A stretch of DNA of 64,000 nucleotides from Muraenolepis orangiensis (GCA_027704905.1 CM051007.1:16887672-16951671); one strand, 5' to 3'. Numbered from the stretch's first letter, positions 22,031-33,571 are shown. The notes: a model not told the origin generated them from the sequence alone. Numbers and translations: made by a program.

Positions 22031-22917
22031 CAAGAGGGGCAAGATATTGAATAAATTTAAAAAAGACAAGGTAGATATAGGATTATTACAAGAGACACAT
22101 CTCACAGAATTGGAACATGGTAAGCTAAAGAGATTGGGGTTTAAACATGTATTTTCATCTTCATATAGGTCAGGGCACAGGAGGGGGGTAGTGACACTGA
22201 TCTCAGGTAGGATGAAAGAACGAACACATATCAGAAATTAAGGATAAAGAGGGAAGGTACAGCCTGATTCGAGGAAAACTAGATGGGATGCTTATCACAA
22301 TATTGAATATCTATGCCCCTCCAGGCTCACAGTGGTAGTTCTATAAACAAATGTTTGATCTGATGGCTACCGAAACACAGGGCATTCTGATAGGTGGGGG
22401 GGATTTAAACGTGAGACTAAACCCAAAATTGGACGCAACAGGATCAAATACAATTCGCAATAAATCTCGAATAAAATAGACGAAATCCACACACAAGAAG
22501 TACGAAAAAAATTGTTATTCCTCAAACAAAAATATTATGAAGTAGGGGGTAAATCAGCCAAACTTTTAGCTTATAAACTTAAAAAACAACAAGCAGAGAA
22601 TACCATAACCAAGATCCGAAATCCAAGAACTAAAATAATTCAGGTTAAAATGGAGGACATACAAAGCTGTTTTGAGACATACTATAAAGAATGATATACT
22701 CAACCAAGTATAGACAATGAGGTACAGATTGGAGGGTTCCTTGGGTCCCTCCAATTGCCAATGGTAAATGATGACCAAAACAGAAGGCTTATCAGCCCAA
22801 TCAGACAGGAAGAGTTAAATGCAGCTATAGGTAGACTAAAGCCAGGAAAGTCCCCTGGCACAGACGGGTTCACCTCGGAGTGGTATAAGTCATTTAGAGA
22901 AACATTAGATCCAATTC
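22031..22917 (+). pseudogene. L1-like ORF2, endonuclease remainder to RT N-terminus
   Basis: It resumes with KILNKFKKDKVDIGLLQETH, the second endonuclease motif. GKLDGMLITILNIYAPPGS and GILIGGGDLNVRLNPKLD follow, with a stop after SQW near 22,335. After a deletion near 22,460 the pre-RT region reads QENTITKIRNPRTK-like sequence in a new frame, then LKPGKSPGTDGFTSEWYKSF near 22,840-22,900. Several stops and shifts disable it, and it ends at the gypsy LTR. Confidence 0.8.
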
Positions 22918-23449
22918 TGTCACAACTCAGTGGTTAGGTTGGACCCCGAACGCAGACAGAGACCAGAGAGGGGAGAACAGGGGTTTTATTTGGCACAGAA
23001 CATAAGCGTATGTAACATCAAAGACAGACGATGGATCTGGTACCGGGAGGTCGAGGTGCGTCGTACCGACAGGTGGATGACGGGCGGATCGTTGGGGACA
23101 GGCGATGGTCAGGTTACCGGGAGTTCGAGGTGTTTCGTACCGACAGGTAGTAGGCGGGCGTAGCTCCGGGACCGACGAAGGGCAGGAACGGCAGACGGGC
23201 AGGCTATCTCTCCGATAGTCCATAGCGGGGTGATCAGAACCAGGGATGAATGTCACCTGGGGACTGGTAGCGTACATCAGGTTACACACAGTACGAACAA
23301 GCGACGTCTCTAACTGACGCCGCGGTATAAATAGCCCCCAGGTGAGATCATTGGCAATCAGCCACGGTAATGGTTGGCAGGTGCGTGTGTGTGCGCTCCC
23401 AGCGCATGCGGCCTGGCCACGCCCCCTGTCAACCACCGAAACCGTGACA
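22918..23449 (-). mobile_element. LTR of family A (copy A3), 3' LTR of a chromodomain gypsy element
   Basis: On the minus strand it runs from TGTCACGG (23,449) to GTTGTGACA (22,918), 532 bp with complementary TGTCAC/GTGACA ends. A TATTTATA-type motif lies near 23,330 and AATAAA near 22,985. Directly upstream in transcription (23,450-23,465) is a purine run, the expected polypurine tract. This makes it a true 3' LTR of the coding fragment that follows. Confidence 0.85.
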
Positions 23450-23465
23450 GTACCCCCCCCTCAAC

Positions 23466-23885
23466 GGGTGCCTCCTGGCGCCCCACTCGGCTTGTTGGGA
23501 TGTTACCGATGGAAATCGCGGATGAGGATGGGACATTTCGCCGTGGAATCCAACTCAGCTCCTCCGGGCCGTACCCTTCCCAATCCACCAGGTACTGGAA
23601 ACCCCGGCCACGGCGACGAATGTCCAGGATCTTTCTCACCGTGTAGGCGGGATGGTCGTCGATGATCCTTGGGGGGGAGGGGGTGCGGTGGGAGGGCACA
23701 AGGGACTGGAAGAAATGGGTTTCAATAAGGAGACATGAAAGGTGGGATGAACCTTCATAGCTGGCGGCAATCTCAACCTTACTGAAACCGGATTGATGAC
23801 CTTGTCCACCGTGTATGGTCCCACGTAACGAGGAGCCAAAGACATTTGCAGAACCAAATGTCGGAAGAACGTGGTTGGGGTTGGA
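23466..23885 (-). pseudogene. Gypsy integrase C-terminus with chromodomain
   Basis: Read on the minus strand. The integrase GPY-type module APRYVGPYTVDKVINPVSVR and HPTFHVSLLKP come first (23,885 to about 23,720). After a frame change near 23,660 comes a chromodomain, YTVRKILDIRRRGRGFQYLV followed by DWEGYGPEELSWIP (about 23,640-23,540). Chromodomains at this place mark chromovirus-type Ty3/gypsy elements and are thought to guide integration to marked chromatin. The rest of pol is missing, replaced by an LTR B sequence at 23,886. Confidence 0.85.
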
Positions 23886-24132
23886 CGAGACATGACGTAG
23901 TCGGAGCTGGAGACAACAGTACTCGAGCAGGAGGGAGCCATAGGGTTCTCAGTGAACTCGCCCCCGACATCGGTCTTCGGCAGATGGTTCCCAACGGTCT
24001 CGCCCCAACGTCAGTTTTCGTCAGGATGGTTCTCGGTAAGGTTCGCAATGGTCAAGCCTCGACGTCGGTCTTCGACAGCCTTAAGTAGGGTAAATCCCAG
24101 ACTCTAATCGATTAGAGTGTGGGGGCACAACA
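23886..24132 (-). mobile_element. LTR of family B (copy B3), truncated
   Basis: It starts TGTTGTGCC at 24,132 (minus) after a purine run, and loses similarity after CTCCGACTACGTC near 23,900, where it is fused to the chromodomain-gypsy integrase. The truncation point is the same as in copy B1. Confidence 0.7.
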
Positions 24133-24558
24133 GTATCCCCCCCCTGAGGGGAGGCACCGGACGACCGCCCGAGAGCCCCGGGTTCTCAATGATCTCGCCC
24201 CGACGTCGGTCTCCGGCAGAGAGGGGTCCGCAAAATAGAAAGGGGTCCTCGGGAGCCGATGGGGTCCTCCTCGAGAGCAGGTGGGGGTCCTCGAGAGCAG
24301 GTGGGGATCCTCCTCGGGAGCAGGTGGGGGTCCTCGGGAGCAGGTGGGGGTCCTCGGGAGCAGGTGGGGTCCTCGGGGGGGAGGTGTAGCCACGGAGCTG
24401 AGGTGGAACCAGCCCGGGAAACGATGGGCTCGGAACCACCAGGAGCTGGTGGGGTCCTCGAGGGCAGGTGTAGCCATGGAGCAGATGTGGAACCAGCCCG
24501 GGAAATGATGGGCTCGGAACCACGAGGTGCTGGTGTAGCCACGGAGCAGACACGGAGC
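24133..24558 (-). mobile_element. Interior of LTR-B element: GGCTACACC repeats and polypurine tract
   Basis: The inverted counterpart of 5,835-6,387. The minus strand carries CTCCGTGGCTACACC repeats, CCCACCTGCTCCCGAGGA repeats and a terminal CAGGGGGGGGATAC purine run. The long proline/serine-rich frames in all phases follow from base composition, so I do not call a protein. Confidence 0.65.
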
Positions 24559-25282
24559 TAGCCTGGGAGCAAGGGAGCTAGAGACACAAGGATTTAGCCT
24601 GGAAGCTAGGAGCTATAGACACAGGGAGCTAGCCTGGAAGCTAGGAGCTGGGGACACGGGGAGCTAGCCTGGGAGCTAGGAACTGGAGACACAGGGAGCT
24701 AGCCAGGGAGCTAGGAACTGGAGACACAGGGAGCTAGCCAGGGAGCTAGGAACAGGAGACACAGGGAGCTAGCCTGGATGCTAGGAGCTGGAGACATAAG
24801 GTGCTAGCCTGGAAGCTAGGAACTGGAGACACAGGGAGCTAGCCTGGAAGCTAGGAGCTGGAGACACAAGGAGCTAGCCTGGGAGCTAGGAACAGGATAC
24901 ACAGGGAGCTCGCCTGGAAGCTAGGAGCTGGAGACACAAGGTGCTAGCCTGGAAGCTAGGAACTGGAGACACAGGGAGCTAGCCTGGAAGCTAGGAGCTG
25001 AAGACACAAGGAGCTAGCCTGGAAACTAGGAACTGGAGACACAGGGAGCTAGCCTGGGAGCTAGGAACTGGAGACACATGGAGCGTAGCCTGGGAGCTAG
25101 GAACTGGAGACACATGGAGCTAGCCTGGGAGCTAGGAACTTGAGACACAGGGAGCTAGCCTGGAAGCTAGGAGCTGGAGACACAAGGTGCTAGCCAGGAA
25201 GCTAGGAGCTGGAGACACAAGGAGCTAGCCTGGGAATAAGGAAACTGGAGACACAGGGAGCTAGCCTGGAAACAAAGGGAGG
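24559..25282 (-). repeat. 35-bp minisatellite, second array
   Basis: About twenty copies of the reverse complement of the 5,419-5,834 minisatellite (GAGCTAGCCTGGGAGCTAGG on the plus strand). The copies are more numerous and more varied than in the first array. Confidence 0.9.
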
Positions 25283-25578
25283 TTGGATGAGACGCAACGT
25301 AGTCGGAGCTGGAGACAACGGTACTCGAGCAGGAGGGAGCCATATGGTTCTCAGTGAACTCGCTCCCGACGTCGGTCTTCGGCAGATGGTTCCCAACGGT
25401 CTCGCCCCAACATCGGTCTTCCTCAGGATAGTTCTCGGTAAGGTGCGCAATGGTCAAGCCCCGACGTCGGTCTTCAACAGCCTTAAGTAGGGTAAATCCC
25501 AGGTGTTCATTAGCTCATTAGCTGGCCCGATTACGAAAGGGCAACACCTGGGATCGATTAGAGCGTGGGGGCACAACA
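25283..25578 (-). mobile_element. LTR of family B (copy B4), 5' LTR of the minisatellite element
   Basis: On the minus strand TGTTGTGCC starts at 25,578 and the sequence continues through CTACTTAAGGCTG and repeated GACCGACGTCGG-type words to CTCCGACTACGTT, then passes straight into the minisatellite. With copy B3 it brackets the repeat-filled interior. Confidence 0.7.
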
Positions 25579-25861
25579 CCACAACACCCCTACCCCTCGC
25601 CAGTTCCGCAGCATCGGTACAAGCTACCAGGTTTAAGGATAGATTTAATCCGCAGGCAGTGCGCCTACTGACCTGTTAGGAGTGCTGCCACTATCATAAC
25701 ATTGTCATCCATATTACATTACACTATCATACTTTGCAGGACATTCTAATATTATTACAGTTACTGCACTGTTGTACACTGTATTGATGATGCTGCTGCA
25801 ATATTGGCACATGCTTCATGCACAATTCAACACATGAATCACATGAAACACTGTCATCATG
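25579..25861 (+). other. Possible LINE 3' end and AT-rich sequence
   Basis: Near 25,625-25,680 a short frame reads RFNPQAVRLLTC, like the last residues of CR1-L2-type LINE proteins. The rest is AT-rich without a recognised tail. Too short for a firm call. Confidence 0.35.
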
Positions 25862-26345
25862 GTACAGAGTTCAGAGAGAGAGAGAAAGGGGGTGGCGGGT
25901 GCCTGTCATCGTGGTACAGAGTACCTCACGGAAGGGAGAAGGGCAAACAGTAAATGGATGGAGTGAGAGGTGTCTTTGACAATTTTGCGTGCCTTCCTCA
26001 GACACCGTTTGTGGTGGGTAGTCTTTGTTGCAGGGAGTGGTAATCCAACGATGCGTTGGCCAGTTTTCACCACCCTTTGCAGCGCTTTCCAGTCTGAGAC
26101 AGTGCAGTGCCCGTACCACACTGTGCTGCATTTTGTGAGTTTGCTTTCGATGGCACACCAGTAAAAGTTCACCAGAATATGAGGGGACAGGTGGGCTTTC
26201 CTGTCTCCTCAGGAAGAAGAGATGCTGGTGAGTGTTCTTGACCAGTGAGGCAGTGTTAAGGGTCCAAGAGTGGCAGTCGCTGTGGTTGCAATGGCCCGAT
26301 GTACAGTAGTGTAAATATACAGTAATGACATGTATATCCATACAA
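25862..26345 (-). mobile_element. LINE-C 3' coding fragment, degenerate
   Basis: The minus-strand peptides WTLNTASLVKNTHQHLFFLR, NFYWCAIESKLTKCSTVWYG and DWKALQRVVKTGQRIVGLPL match the LINE-C copies at 36,641-37,500 and 38,530-39,380. Frameshifts divide the pieces and the LINE-C (TTAGA)n tail is absent. Confidence 0.75.
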
Positions 26346-26636
26346 AGGTGCAGTGTGATGTAACATTTTACAAGATAATGTGTAGTATTGATGCAATACA
26401 GTATTGCAGTTTCACAGAACAGTCAGTCTGTGATTGACAGTGTTTGATGTTTGTGACCCTACATTTGACTTTTGTGCATCTACTCCCACATAAATGATCC
26501 AATGGAAGACACTTTTGTCCAAAGCGACCTACAATAGTGTGCAAAATCCCATCGCTGTACTACACACTTGTGTGTACACACTACACACAAGTGATTAGAA
26601 GTAGTTTGCTTGTGGGCGGCTATGATTGTGCATTCA

Positions 26637-26800
26637 TTTCTTTTTAAATACGCAGCTTTTGAAAAAGGCGACGATTCCACAACAATTAGCAAGAAGGATC
26701 TGTCTAAGATAAATGCAGATCAACTGCCTCACATTGCTGTGGTGAGTCACACAAGTGTCATCACTATGTTTACATTCACAGTATAATGGTAATAAGGGAA
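26637..26800 (+). pseudogene. S100 relic exon with splice donor
   Basis: The plus strand reads TTISKKDLSKINADQLPHIA followed by a donor-like GTGAGTCACACAAG and about 50 bp of typical intron. The 5' part of the exon, including the start, is replaced by unrelated sequence. A LINE-A fragment follows at 26,850. No last exon is nearby. Confidence 0.8.
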
Positions 26801-26849
26801 ACCCAATGAAAAATCTAACATAAAGACTTCAGCATACAGGTATCCCTGT

Positions 26850-27546
26850 TTGAGCCCTCTCCTCTACTCCCTCTACACCCACGACTGCATGGCTATGCAG
26901 AGCTCCAACGTCATCATCAAGTTTGCTGACGACACGACAGTGATGGGCCTGATCGCCGGCGACGACGAGACAGCCTACAGGGAGGAGGTTGGATCGCTGG
27001 AGCAGTGGTGCCAGGAGAACGACCTCGCCCTCAACGTCAAGAAGACCAAGGAGCTGATTGTGGACTTCAGGAAGCAGAGAGGAGAGCACAGTCCTATCTC
27101 CATCGACGGTGTTGCAGTAGAGAGGGTCAGCAGCTTCAAGTTCCTCGGCGTGCACATCTCCGAGGACCTCACATGGTCCACGCACACCACACACATGGTG
27201 AAAAGGGCCCAACAACGCCTGTATTTCCTCAGGCGTCTGAGGAAATTCAGCATGGGCCCCCGCATCCTGAGAACATTCTATACCGCCACCATCGAGAGTA
27301 GTGTGTGTACATAGCAACAATGTATATTTTATTACATTGATTTATATATACATATTGCTCTTTTTCTGTGCCGATATATTGCATTTTATAAATTGCATTT
27401 TTATTTTTTAACTTATTTTATTCTATTCTGTTTTATTCTATTTTTATCTTATTGTTTTTTTACTGCTCTGTCGTCGGGTATTTTAACTCACTGCTTATAC
27501 TGTGTAAACTGTGAAGTGACAATAAACTTGACTTGACTTGACTTGA
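26850..27546 (+). mobile_element. LINE-A copy 3, 5'-truncated with internal deletion
   Basis: It begins inside the RT at LSPLLYSLYTHDCMAM, keeps the catalytic FADDTTV and stays open to about 27,313. At about 27,300 the last ~110 codons are deleted and it joins the 3' UTR, ending in (TTGAC)n at 27,546. Confidence 0.85.
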
Positions 27547-28742
27547 TCCACAGGTGGTGAAAGGAAAAGTGTTTCCAGAGAAGTTCTGTTTAAGAGAGCT
27601 GTAGCCGACTTAATTTCGTCAGCTTCATGCAAAATAAGTACAATTTTCCAATGAAATACATTATGCACACAATACAATAGTCAGAATGGATCAAAGGTTG
27701 TGATGCTGACTAAGATGCTGATGAAGTCAGACTGTGAGTGGAGTCATGTGGGAATGGTACACCTGTGGAAAGCTGATTTAGTTAGTTAGATAATAGTTAG
27801 ATAATCAAAATGTTTCACATGAAAGATAGTGGTGACTTTGAGTAGAACGAGTGTTTATGGTTACAGCGAGGTTGTAAACAAACATGTATACTACTGTTAT
27901 GTTACATTTTTGTGAAGTTAAACTTTGTGGTGCAATTTCTAAATATCCATATGTTGGGGACAACATATCTTTTTGTGGAGAAAGAATGTAGGACCTGCAA
28001 GACAATGTTTTATTTGATATTATTGGCTCTAGTATTGTCACTTTATCCTACTTACCAGCAGCACTACTGCATTGTTTATGTGTTATATGTATAATAATGG
28101 CTATATTTAAAGACAGTTACACTTTTTGACCAGTAGGGAGCAGTCGATGACAGCACTTGATCGATCAACCCCCCCACTGGTCACAGAGGAAGTTAGGATG
28201 TTGCGGTTCGGTTCCAACGACGTGGATGTACTGTTGCCTCATTTCCACCAACACCAAACCTAGTTCTATCTCTGGGCTGGTGTTAGAGCCGATTCGCAGT
28301 TGGTTCAAATGGCGAACCGTCTAAGAACCGGTTTGCGTTTCCATCGACTTTTTCACCGAAAGAGCCACGTCATTACGTCACTGTTAACGTCTCTGCTTTC
28401 CCAGCAACGCTAGCGCCAACTTCCACAACAGTGGCAGACTACATGATGTATGTAAAAGTGTTGCTCCTGGCTTTCATGCTCCATTGGAATACAAACACGA
28501 CTGGTACAACGCGTTGAGCTGCTCGTCTTTAGTGCTATGGACGAGATTACTGCAGAGTGTACCACTGACCGCACTCTCAAGAAAGTTGCGTACCCGGTAC
28601 TCGCCGATGATAGTTGTTTTTACCCTATGCCTCGTCGTTAGCTGGGTTAGCCACTCATCGTTTGGACTCATTCATGAAAGGGCTAACATTCACATGTTAT
28701 CAATATTGTTAACGTTATCGTGTTACTGTATTATATGGGCCC
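27547..28742. other. No recognised gene
   Basis: AT-rich to about 28,130. From 28,190 to 28,470 the sequence is more GC-rich with GGTTCGGTTCC, CGAACCGTCTAAGAACCGG and similar words, suggestive of a DNA-transposon remnant. I cannot define termini or a family. Confidence 0.35.
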
Positions 28743-29830
28743 CCACGGGAAACTGTTGAAGCGGTGCATGGGAACGACCAGGGGGGCCCTTACGAGCCAT
28801 ACAGGGGTCACAGCGGCGACAACAGTCTTCAACATCCCTCCTGCACTGCCCCCAGTAGAAACTCTGGCGAAGGCGGCTGAGAGTCTTAGTGACGCCAAAG
28901 TGCCCTGAACCTGCCGTTCCATGCATGGCCTTGAGCACAGCATCTTGCAGACCCTTTGGGACCACCACCTGCCATCTCTTCTCCCCCGTTGCTGGCTCCT
29001 TCCACGCACACTGCAGTACGCCCTGACACAGACGCAGAGCCTCAAACCGAGACCACAGCCCCTTGGTTGCTTTGAAGAACACTGCCACTTCCTCCCACAG
29101 TGGCCGCTGCTGCACCTCCACCCACTGCAGTGCAGGCTGTAGGTCTGTGTCCAGCTCTTGCTGTTGCTTCCACTCTGCCAAGTCCACTGTCTGGAGCTCC
29201 CAGCAAATTAACTCTTCCACTTGTCGAGCTGCAGCACAGATGGTGTCCTCCAGCAGCTCTTTTTCACAGGTCTCTCTCCACTCACAGTAGCGGCATCCGT
29301 CGACAGCACAAGGGAGACGGGAGAGAGTGTCTGCATTGGTGTGAAGCATCCCAGCCCTGAGCTCCACCTTGAACTCGAAAGCTTGAACCTTTCTAACCAC
29401 CTGGCAACCTGCCCTTCTGGCTCCTTAAAAGTCATGAGCCACTGTAGTGCAGAGTGGTCAAATCCTCACGATGAAAGGCTGGCCACACAGGTAGTATTTG
29501 AAATGTCTGATTGATAGCACCACTGCCAAGAGTTTCCTGCGTGTGACACAGTATCGCCGCTCTGCTTTGTTGACCGCCCGGCTGAAGTACGCCACCACCC
29601 TCTCTCCCTCTGGTGTTGTCTGGGAAAGCACTCCTCCTACACCCACGCCGCTCGCCTCCGTGTCCACGGTGAATGGCAGTGTGGGGTCGGCTGGAGCGAG
29701 AACTGGGGTCTCACTCAAAGTGTGCCGAAGGCTGATGCTCCTTGACATTCTTCAGTCCAAACATAATCCCTGTCTTTCTGCAGCAGCTGGAACAGGGGTG
29801 CAGCAGTGCAAGCAAAACCCTGTACAAACC
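28743..29830 (-). pseudogene. Gypsy G1 copy 2: RNase H to integrase zinc domain
   Basis: On the minus strand, RFVQGFACTAAPLFQLL-like residues (about 29,830-29,750) lead into the RNase H region: PFTVDTEASGVGVGGVLSQT, then ERVVAYFSRAVNKAERRYCV. A frame change near 29,455 leads to the C-terminal AGMLHTNADTLSRLPC, a linker, and the zinc domain (HFGVTKTLSRLRQSFYWGQC and CCRRCDPC), which ends at 28,743. This supplies the RNase H region missing in the first G1 copy. LINE-A sequence abuts it at 29,831. Confidence 0.85.
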
Positions 29831-30193
29831 TCCCGTCAGGCATGCGACACCGCAGTATCAAGTGCCGTACAAATAGACTCAGAGATAGCTTCCACAGTCA
29901 GGCCATCAGGCTGCTGAACAAGGGCATATAGCATACAACAATGTATATTTTATTACATTGATTTATATATACGTATTGCTCTTTTTCTGTGCCAATATAT
30001 TGCATTTTATGAATTGCATTTTTATCTTAATCTTTTATTCTATTCTGTTTTTATTCTATTTTATCTTAATTTTATAACTGCTGTTTGTCGTCGGGTATTG
30101 CACATAAGATTTTCACTCACTGCTTTATACTTGTGTAAACTGTGACAATAAACTATGACAATAAACTTGACTTGACTTGACTTGACTTGACTA
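29831..30193 (+). mobile_element. LINE-A copy 4, 3' end only
   Basis: It starts at GTCAGGCATGCGACACCGC (about 29,836), covers the last 30 codons ending LLNKG, the 3' UTR, and a (TTGAC)n tail to 30,193. Confidence 0.85.
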
Positions 30194-30204
30194 AGTTATT
30201 TTAT

Positions 30205-30808
30205 ACCAGTTTTTATACCTAGTAGACTGTCTCTACATCTTATTTATCCACTGTAAATGATATATTACCATGCACTTTACTGTAACATTTGCACTCTGGT
30301 TAGATGCCAAATTATTTTCGCTGTACTTGTGCTGTGCAATGGCAATACCTTTGAATTTAATCTACTCTTATCTAATTATCTAAGTGCCTTGGCATTATGC
30401 TCAACCATCATTTAAAATGGGACCTGTGGACTGACAACACTAAAAGTGTTTAAACATTCTGCATTATCTGATCGATATGGCCACCCGTTAACCGTTTACT
30501 TGTTCCACAAGTTAGGTTTTTAAACAGGTTAATGCACTAGCGCCTCATTCCTCGTGGCACTTTGGCCACTCCTTTCTGGTTACTAAGAATGTCCAGCTGG
30601 TCTGGGCGGGAGACGCCCCCGTCCTAACTATTGTTGTTCTACACCTCATTTATTGCAAGTATGCAAAGTATGTGTACGAGTATGTCTAATAGTGACTTTA
30701 GTGACATTATGATGAAATGCCTTTTGATTATACTGATTTGGCTACCTCACAATGCTGGGGTGAGTCACACAAGGGCATCACAATGTTTACATTCATAAAT
30801 GTATTTGA
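30205..30808 (+). repeat. 600-bp direct duplicate of 37,589-38,185 with S100 relic
   Basis: A LINE-C 3' tail segment (30,205-30,370) is followed by GCGGGAGACGCCCCCGTCC and a stub of S100 exon, CTACCTCACAATGCTGGG plus the GTGAGTCACACAAGG donor at about 30,761. The same order recurs at 37,589-38,185 with few differences. It carries no complete gene. Confidence 0.8.
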
Positions 30809-31790
30809 AAAACACATTAACTTGTCTGCTATAGACTTAAAGTATGGCCACAAACATAAATGCATAAACATGTATGCATCGTTTTTACCATTGTAAGATC
30901 GTAGACATTGTGTAGACATGCATATTTGGCAAGAAATAAAGAGGATTCAATCAGAACAAATATGCAAGTCACTTCAATCGACAGATCTTCTGGTTGTTTC
31001 CCTTGGCGTGCCAAACATTCAATGGCTGGTTTTAATTCATGGTGACAGTTTTAGACGCCAACCATGACCATAATTCTGCCTCTGGCCCTCAGTCTCAGGA
31101 GTATCTCTTCAGGTTGATCGGTTACCATGAAATTGTTGTTTTTAACATAATTCTTCATCACCGACACCTCCTCCTATTCGTTCACTGTGAGTTTTTCTGT
31201 GTCATCACCGACCACCACCACAATAATATATACAATATATATATATAATACACATTATATCATATTTATGATATACTGAAATAAAGCAATAAATACTAGA
31301 AATGAAGGCACACTTGTAGGCTTGTGATGGTTGCCAAATGGGTAGACATATGGCAACCATTGGAATAGGGATGTGCACAATTAACATTAATAAATGTTAA
31401 ATAGTTGAGCTGCTTTCTTAGAAGCTGCATCTGGTCAGGTATTTCCCTGTGAAACAGGTCCATGTTGTTGATGTGAGCTGCACATTTGCATACAGCAGCA
31501 TGCTTTGGAAACAGCACAGTCTCCAGGTTCTCAGTTTGTGATGCGCTATGGGTTTGCCTGTTGAGGTAAGAAACTGACTTGCAGTTTCAAATTCTGAAGG
31601 CATTTTGGTTATCTGTATGTAACAGTGAGTGTCCCGCACTGGGCTCGAACCGACGACCTCCGGCATTAGAGGAGACGTGAAGAGCTAAAACCCATAAACT
31701 CTAGCTTCATCACTAGATGAACACGTCAGGGAGTGAGGTTTCCCACTGCACAGCACCACCTGCTGGCGTCCATTACACTCACCTCCCCTA
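30809..31790. repeat. Duplicon, inverted relative to 9.54-10.16 kb
   Basis: It contains S100 intron-like sequence (to about 30,900), GCCTCTGGCCCTCAGTCTCA, a stretch shared directly with 13,370-13,560 (ATGAAGGCACACTTGTAGGC), and the GCTCGAACCGACG / CACCACCTGCTGGCGTCC module at 31,640-31,775. No coding exon is supported. Confidence 0.65.
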
Positions 31791-31809
31791 AACCTCACTC
31801 TCATCAGGG

Positions 31810-32064
31810 TCACAGCACCAATGTACCAGGCCGACCACCACGACTCCGGAGAACGGGAGCTGGGGAGGCGATCTCTACAGGGGCGGCCGCTGGGAGAGGT
31901 GGGACCGGAACCGCAGGCCCCAATTCGGTGACAGGGGTCAAGGCCGGGGGGCGACCCGGTCGCGGAGGCCGTGCCAGCACCACCGGCTGGTCCAAGTCCA
32001 GGTGAGCAGCCTTCACCCGGTCCACCGAGATGTGCTCGGCTTTGCCACCCAGGTCGACCACCAA
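31810..32064 (-). pseudogene. Gypsy G2 pol C-terminal tail
   Basis: The minus-strand frame reads VVDLGGKAEHISVDRVKAAH and LDLDQPVVLARPPRPGRPPA, a layout typical of the last residues of gypsy pol after integrase. It is fused to an RT fragment at about 32,060-32,110, so the RT palm, RNase H and integrase core are deleted. Confidence 0.65.
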
Positions 32065-33002
32065 GTGCTTACTAGGTCCACCTTAGAAAACACCAGCCTA
32101 CCCGCCAGGTGCGTCCTGAATGTGCGGCACCGGGTAGCGGTCGGGTGTCGTAGCGTCTTTGAGGTGGCGGTAGTCCCCACACGGGCGCCAACCGCCATTA
32201 GGCTTGGGGACGATGTGCAGAGGAGACGCCCAAGGACTGTCAGACCGGCGGATGATACCCAGGCGTTCCATGGTTGAGAACTCTGCCTTCACTACTGCGA
32301 GTTTAGAAGGGTTCAACCGCCGGGCCCTGGCGCAGACCGGGGGTCCCTCAGTGGTGACGTGGTGCTCCACCCCATGCTTGGTGGTGGGCGCAGAGAAAGT
32401 GGGCTGCGTCAGGTCCGGGAACTCGGCCAACAACCTGAGGTACTTGTCCGCACCCGACAGCGAACCTGACAGCCCGTTGTACGCCGCTTTGCCAAGCGTA
32501 CACACAAGGGAGGAAAACGTCAAGGCATCAACCAAGCGTTTGTTTCCCACGTCCACCAGGAGCCCGTGAGCACATAAAAAATCTGCCCCAAGGAAGGGAA
32601 AAGAAATGTCTGCTATGACGAAATCCCAGTTGAACCGCTGCCCCCCAACACATAAACACATCGGCCTCACGCCATAAGTGTGGATGGGGCTGCCATTAGC
32701 TGTCGTTAACTGCGGTCCGTGACCCCTCGAGCAACGTCCTCCCTCGACGCAGGAAACACGCTCCGCTGAGCGCCCGTGTCACAGAGAAACCAGCTTCCCG
32801 AGACACTGTCGCTAACGAAGAGCAGCCCGCTCGTGCCGCCAACGCTCAGGGCCACTACCGAGCGCCGGCCCTCTCGTTTCCCGAAGGCTTGTAGCTGCAG
32901 GGAGCAATGCACTTCTTCGCCTTGGCCCCGAACCGCGCGTGGTAAAAACATTCTCCCGCGTCCCCACGCCGGCCTGGAACCGCCGCGGTCTGCTCCCCCC
33001 AA
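32065..33002 (-). pseudogene. Gypsy G2 protease and RT N-terminal region
   Basis: The protease active site reads FLCDTGAQRSVFPAS (about 32,790-32,750) and its C-terminal element ISFPFLGADFL is near 32,600. A frameshift lies between them. RT follows with KAEFSTMERLGIIRRSDSPW, ASPLHIVPKPNGGWRPCGDY and HLKDATTPDRYPVPHIQD, the classical gypsy RT entry motifs, ending near 32,100 where an internal deletion joins the pol tail. The catalytic YxDD region is not present. Confidence 0.82.
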
Positions 33003-33543
33003 GCCCTCCTAACCGGCAAGGGAGCACTGAGCGTTGCAGCTAGCACATCTGCACCGGGCTGCTGGGTCGCCAGGAAAAAACGGTCAGCCTCCTCAGCCAG
33101 GGCGCAGGGTTCAGTAATGGTCGTGTTGGCCAGCGCCGTCTGAACCCGGGGCGGCAAGTGGCGCAGGAACGTCTCCATGAACTAAATCCGGGGATCCTCC
33201 CCCCCCAGCAGATTCAGCATCTTCTCCATGAGCTGGGACAGCTTGCTGTCCCCCAAACTCTGAATATCCAGAATCTGGTGTGCCCTCTCCTTAGCAGATA
33301 AGCTAAATGTCTTAAGGAGAAGGGCTTTAATCGCCTCATATTTGCCGTGGCATGGGGGATCCACGACAAAACCGACCAACCTGGACGACGTGGAGCTCCC
33401 CAGCGCTGCCACCACGTGAAAATACTTCAGGTCCTCGTCACGGACCTGGCGGCAGGCAAAGTGTGCCTCCACGTGTGCGAACCACGCTGTAGCGGCATGT
33501 TCCCAAAACTCCGGCAGTTTAATATAAACATCGCGATCAGCCA
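32855..33543 (-). pseudogene. Gypsy G2 gag, interrupted by one stop codon
   Basis: Starting from the ATG at 33,543, MADRDVYIKLPEFWEHAATA and WFAHVEAHFACRQVRDEDLK match the capsid-like N-terminal region of fish gypsy gag. A TAG at 33,182-33,184 interrupts the frame, which otherwise continues in phase as FMETFLRHLPPRVQTALANT. Near the end is a CFYHARFGAKAKKCIAPC cysteine/histidine cluster like a zinc knuckle. A frameshift leads into the protease. The ATG is chosen because the 5' LTR and primer-binding-like sequence end about 45 bp upstream. Confidence 0.78.
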
Positions 33544-33571
33544 TGTTCACTATGTCTTCGGAATCTATCTC

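Larger units (their letters stand above)
18300..22917 (+). mobile_element. L1-like LINE, 5' part, split by LINE-B and cut by a gypsy element
   Basis: A GC-rich leader (CTGACTTCCGGTCGG) precedes ORF1 at 18,407, then a spacer, then the start of ORF2 at 20,026. ORF2 is interrupted at about 20,078 by the minus-strand LINE-B, resumes at about 22,031 and runs into the RT N-terminus at about 22,917. There an LTR of family A begins and the rest of the element is missing. Confidence 0.85.

Noticed and set aside
28190..28470. DNA-transposon remnant with GGTTC/GAACC inverted words
   Set aside because: There are suggestive short inverted words only. No termini or coding could be defined.
31635..31660. 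tRNA-like B box at GCTCGAACCGACG
   Set aside because: Only one box-like word is present, within a block that recurs at 9.6-9.8 kb. No cloverleaf can be drawn with confidence.
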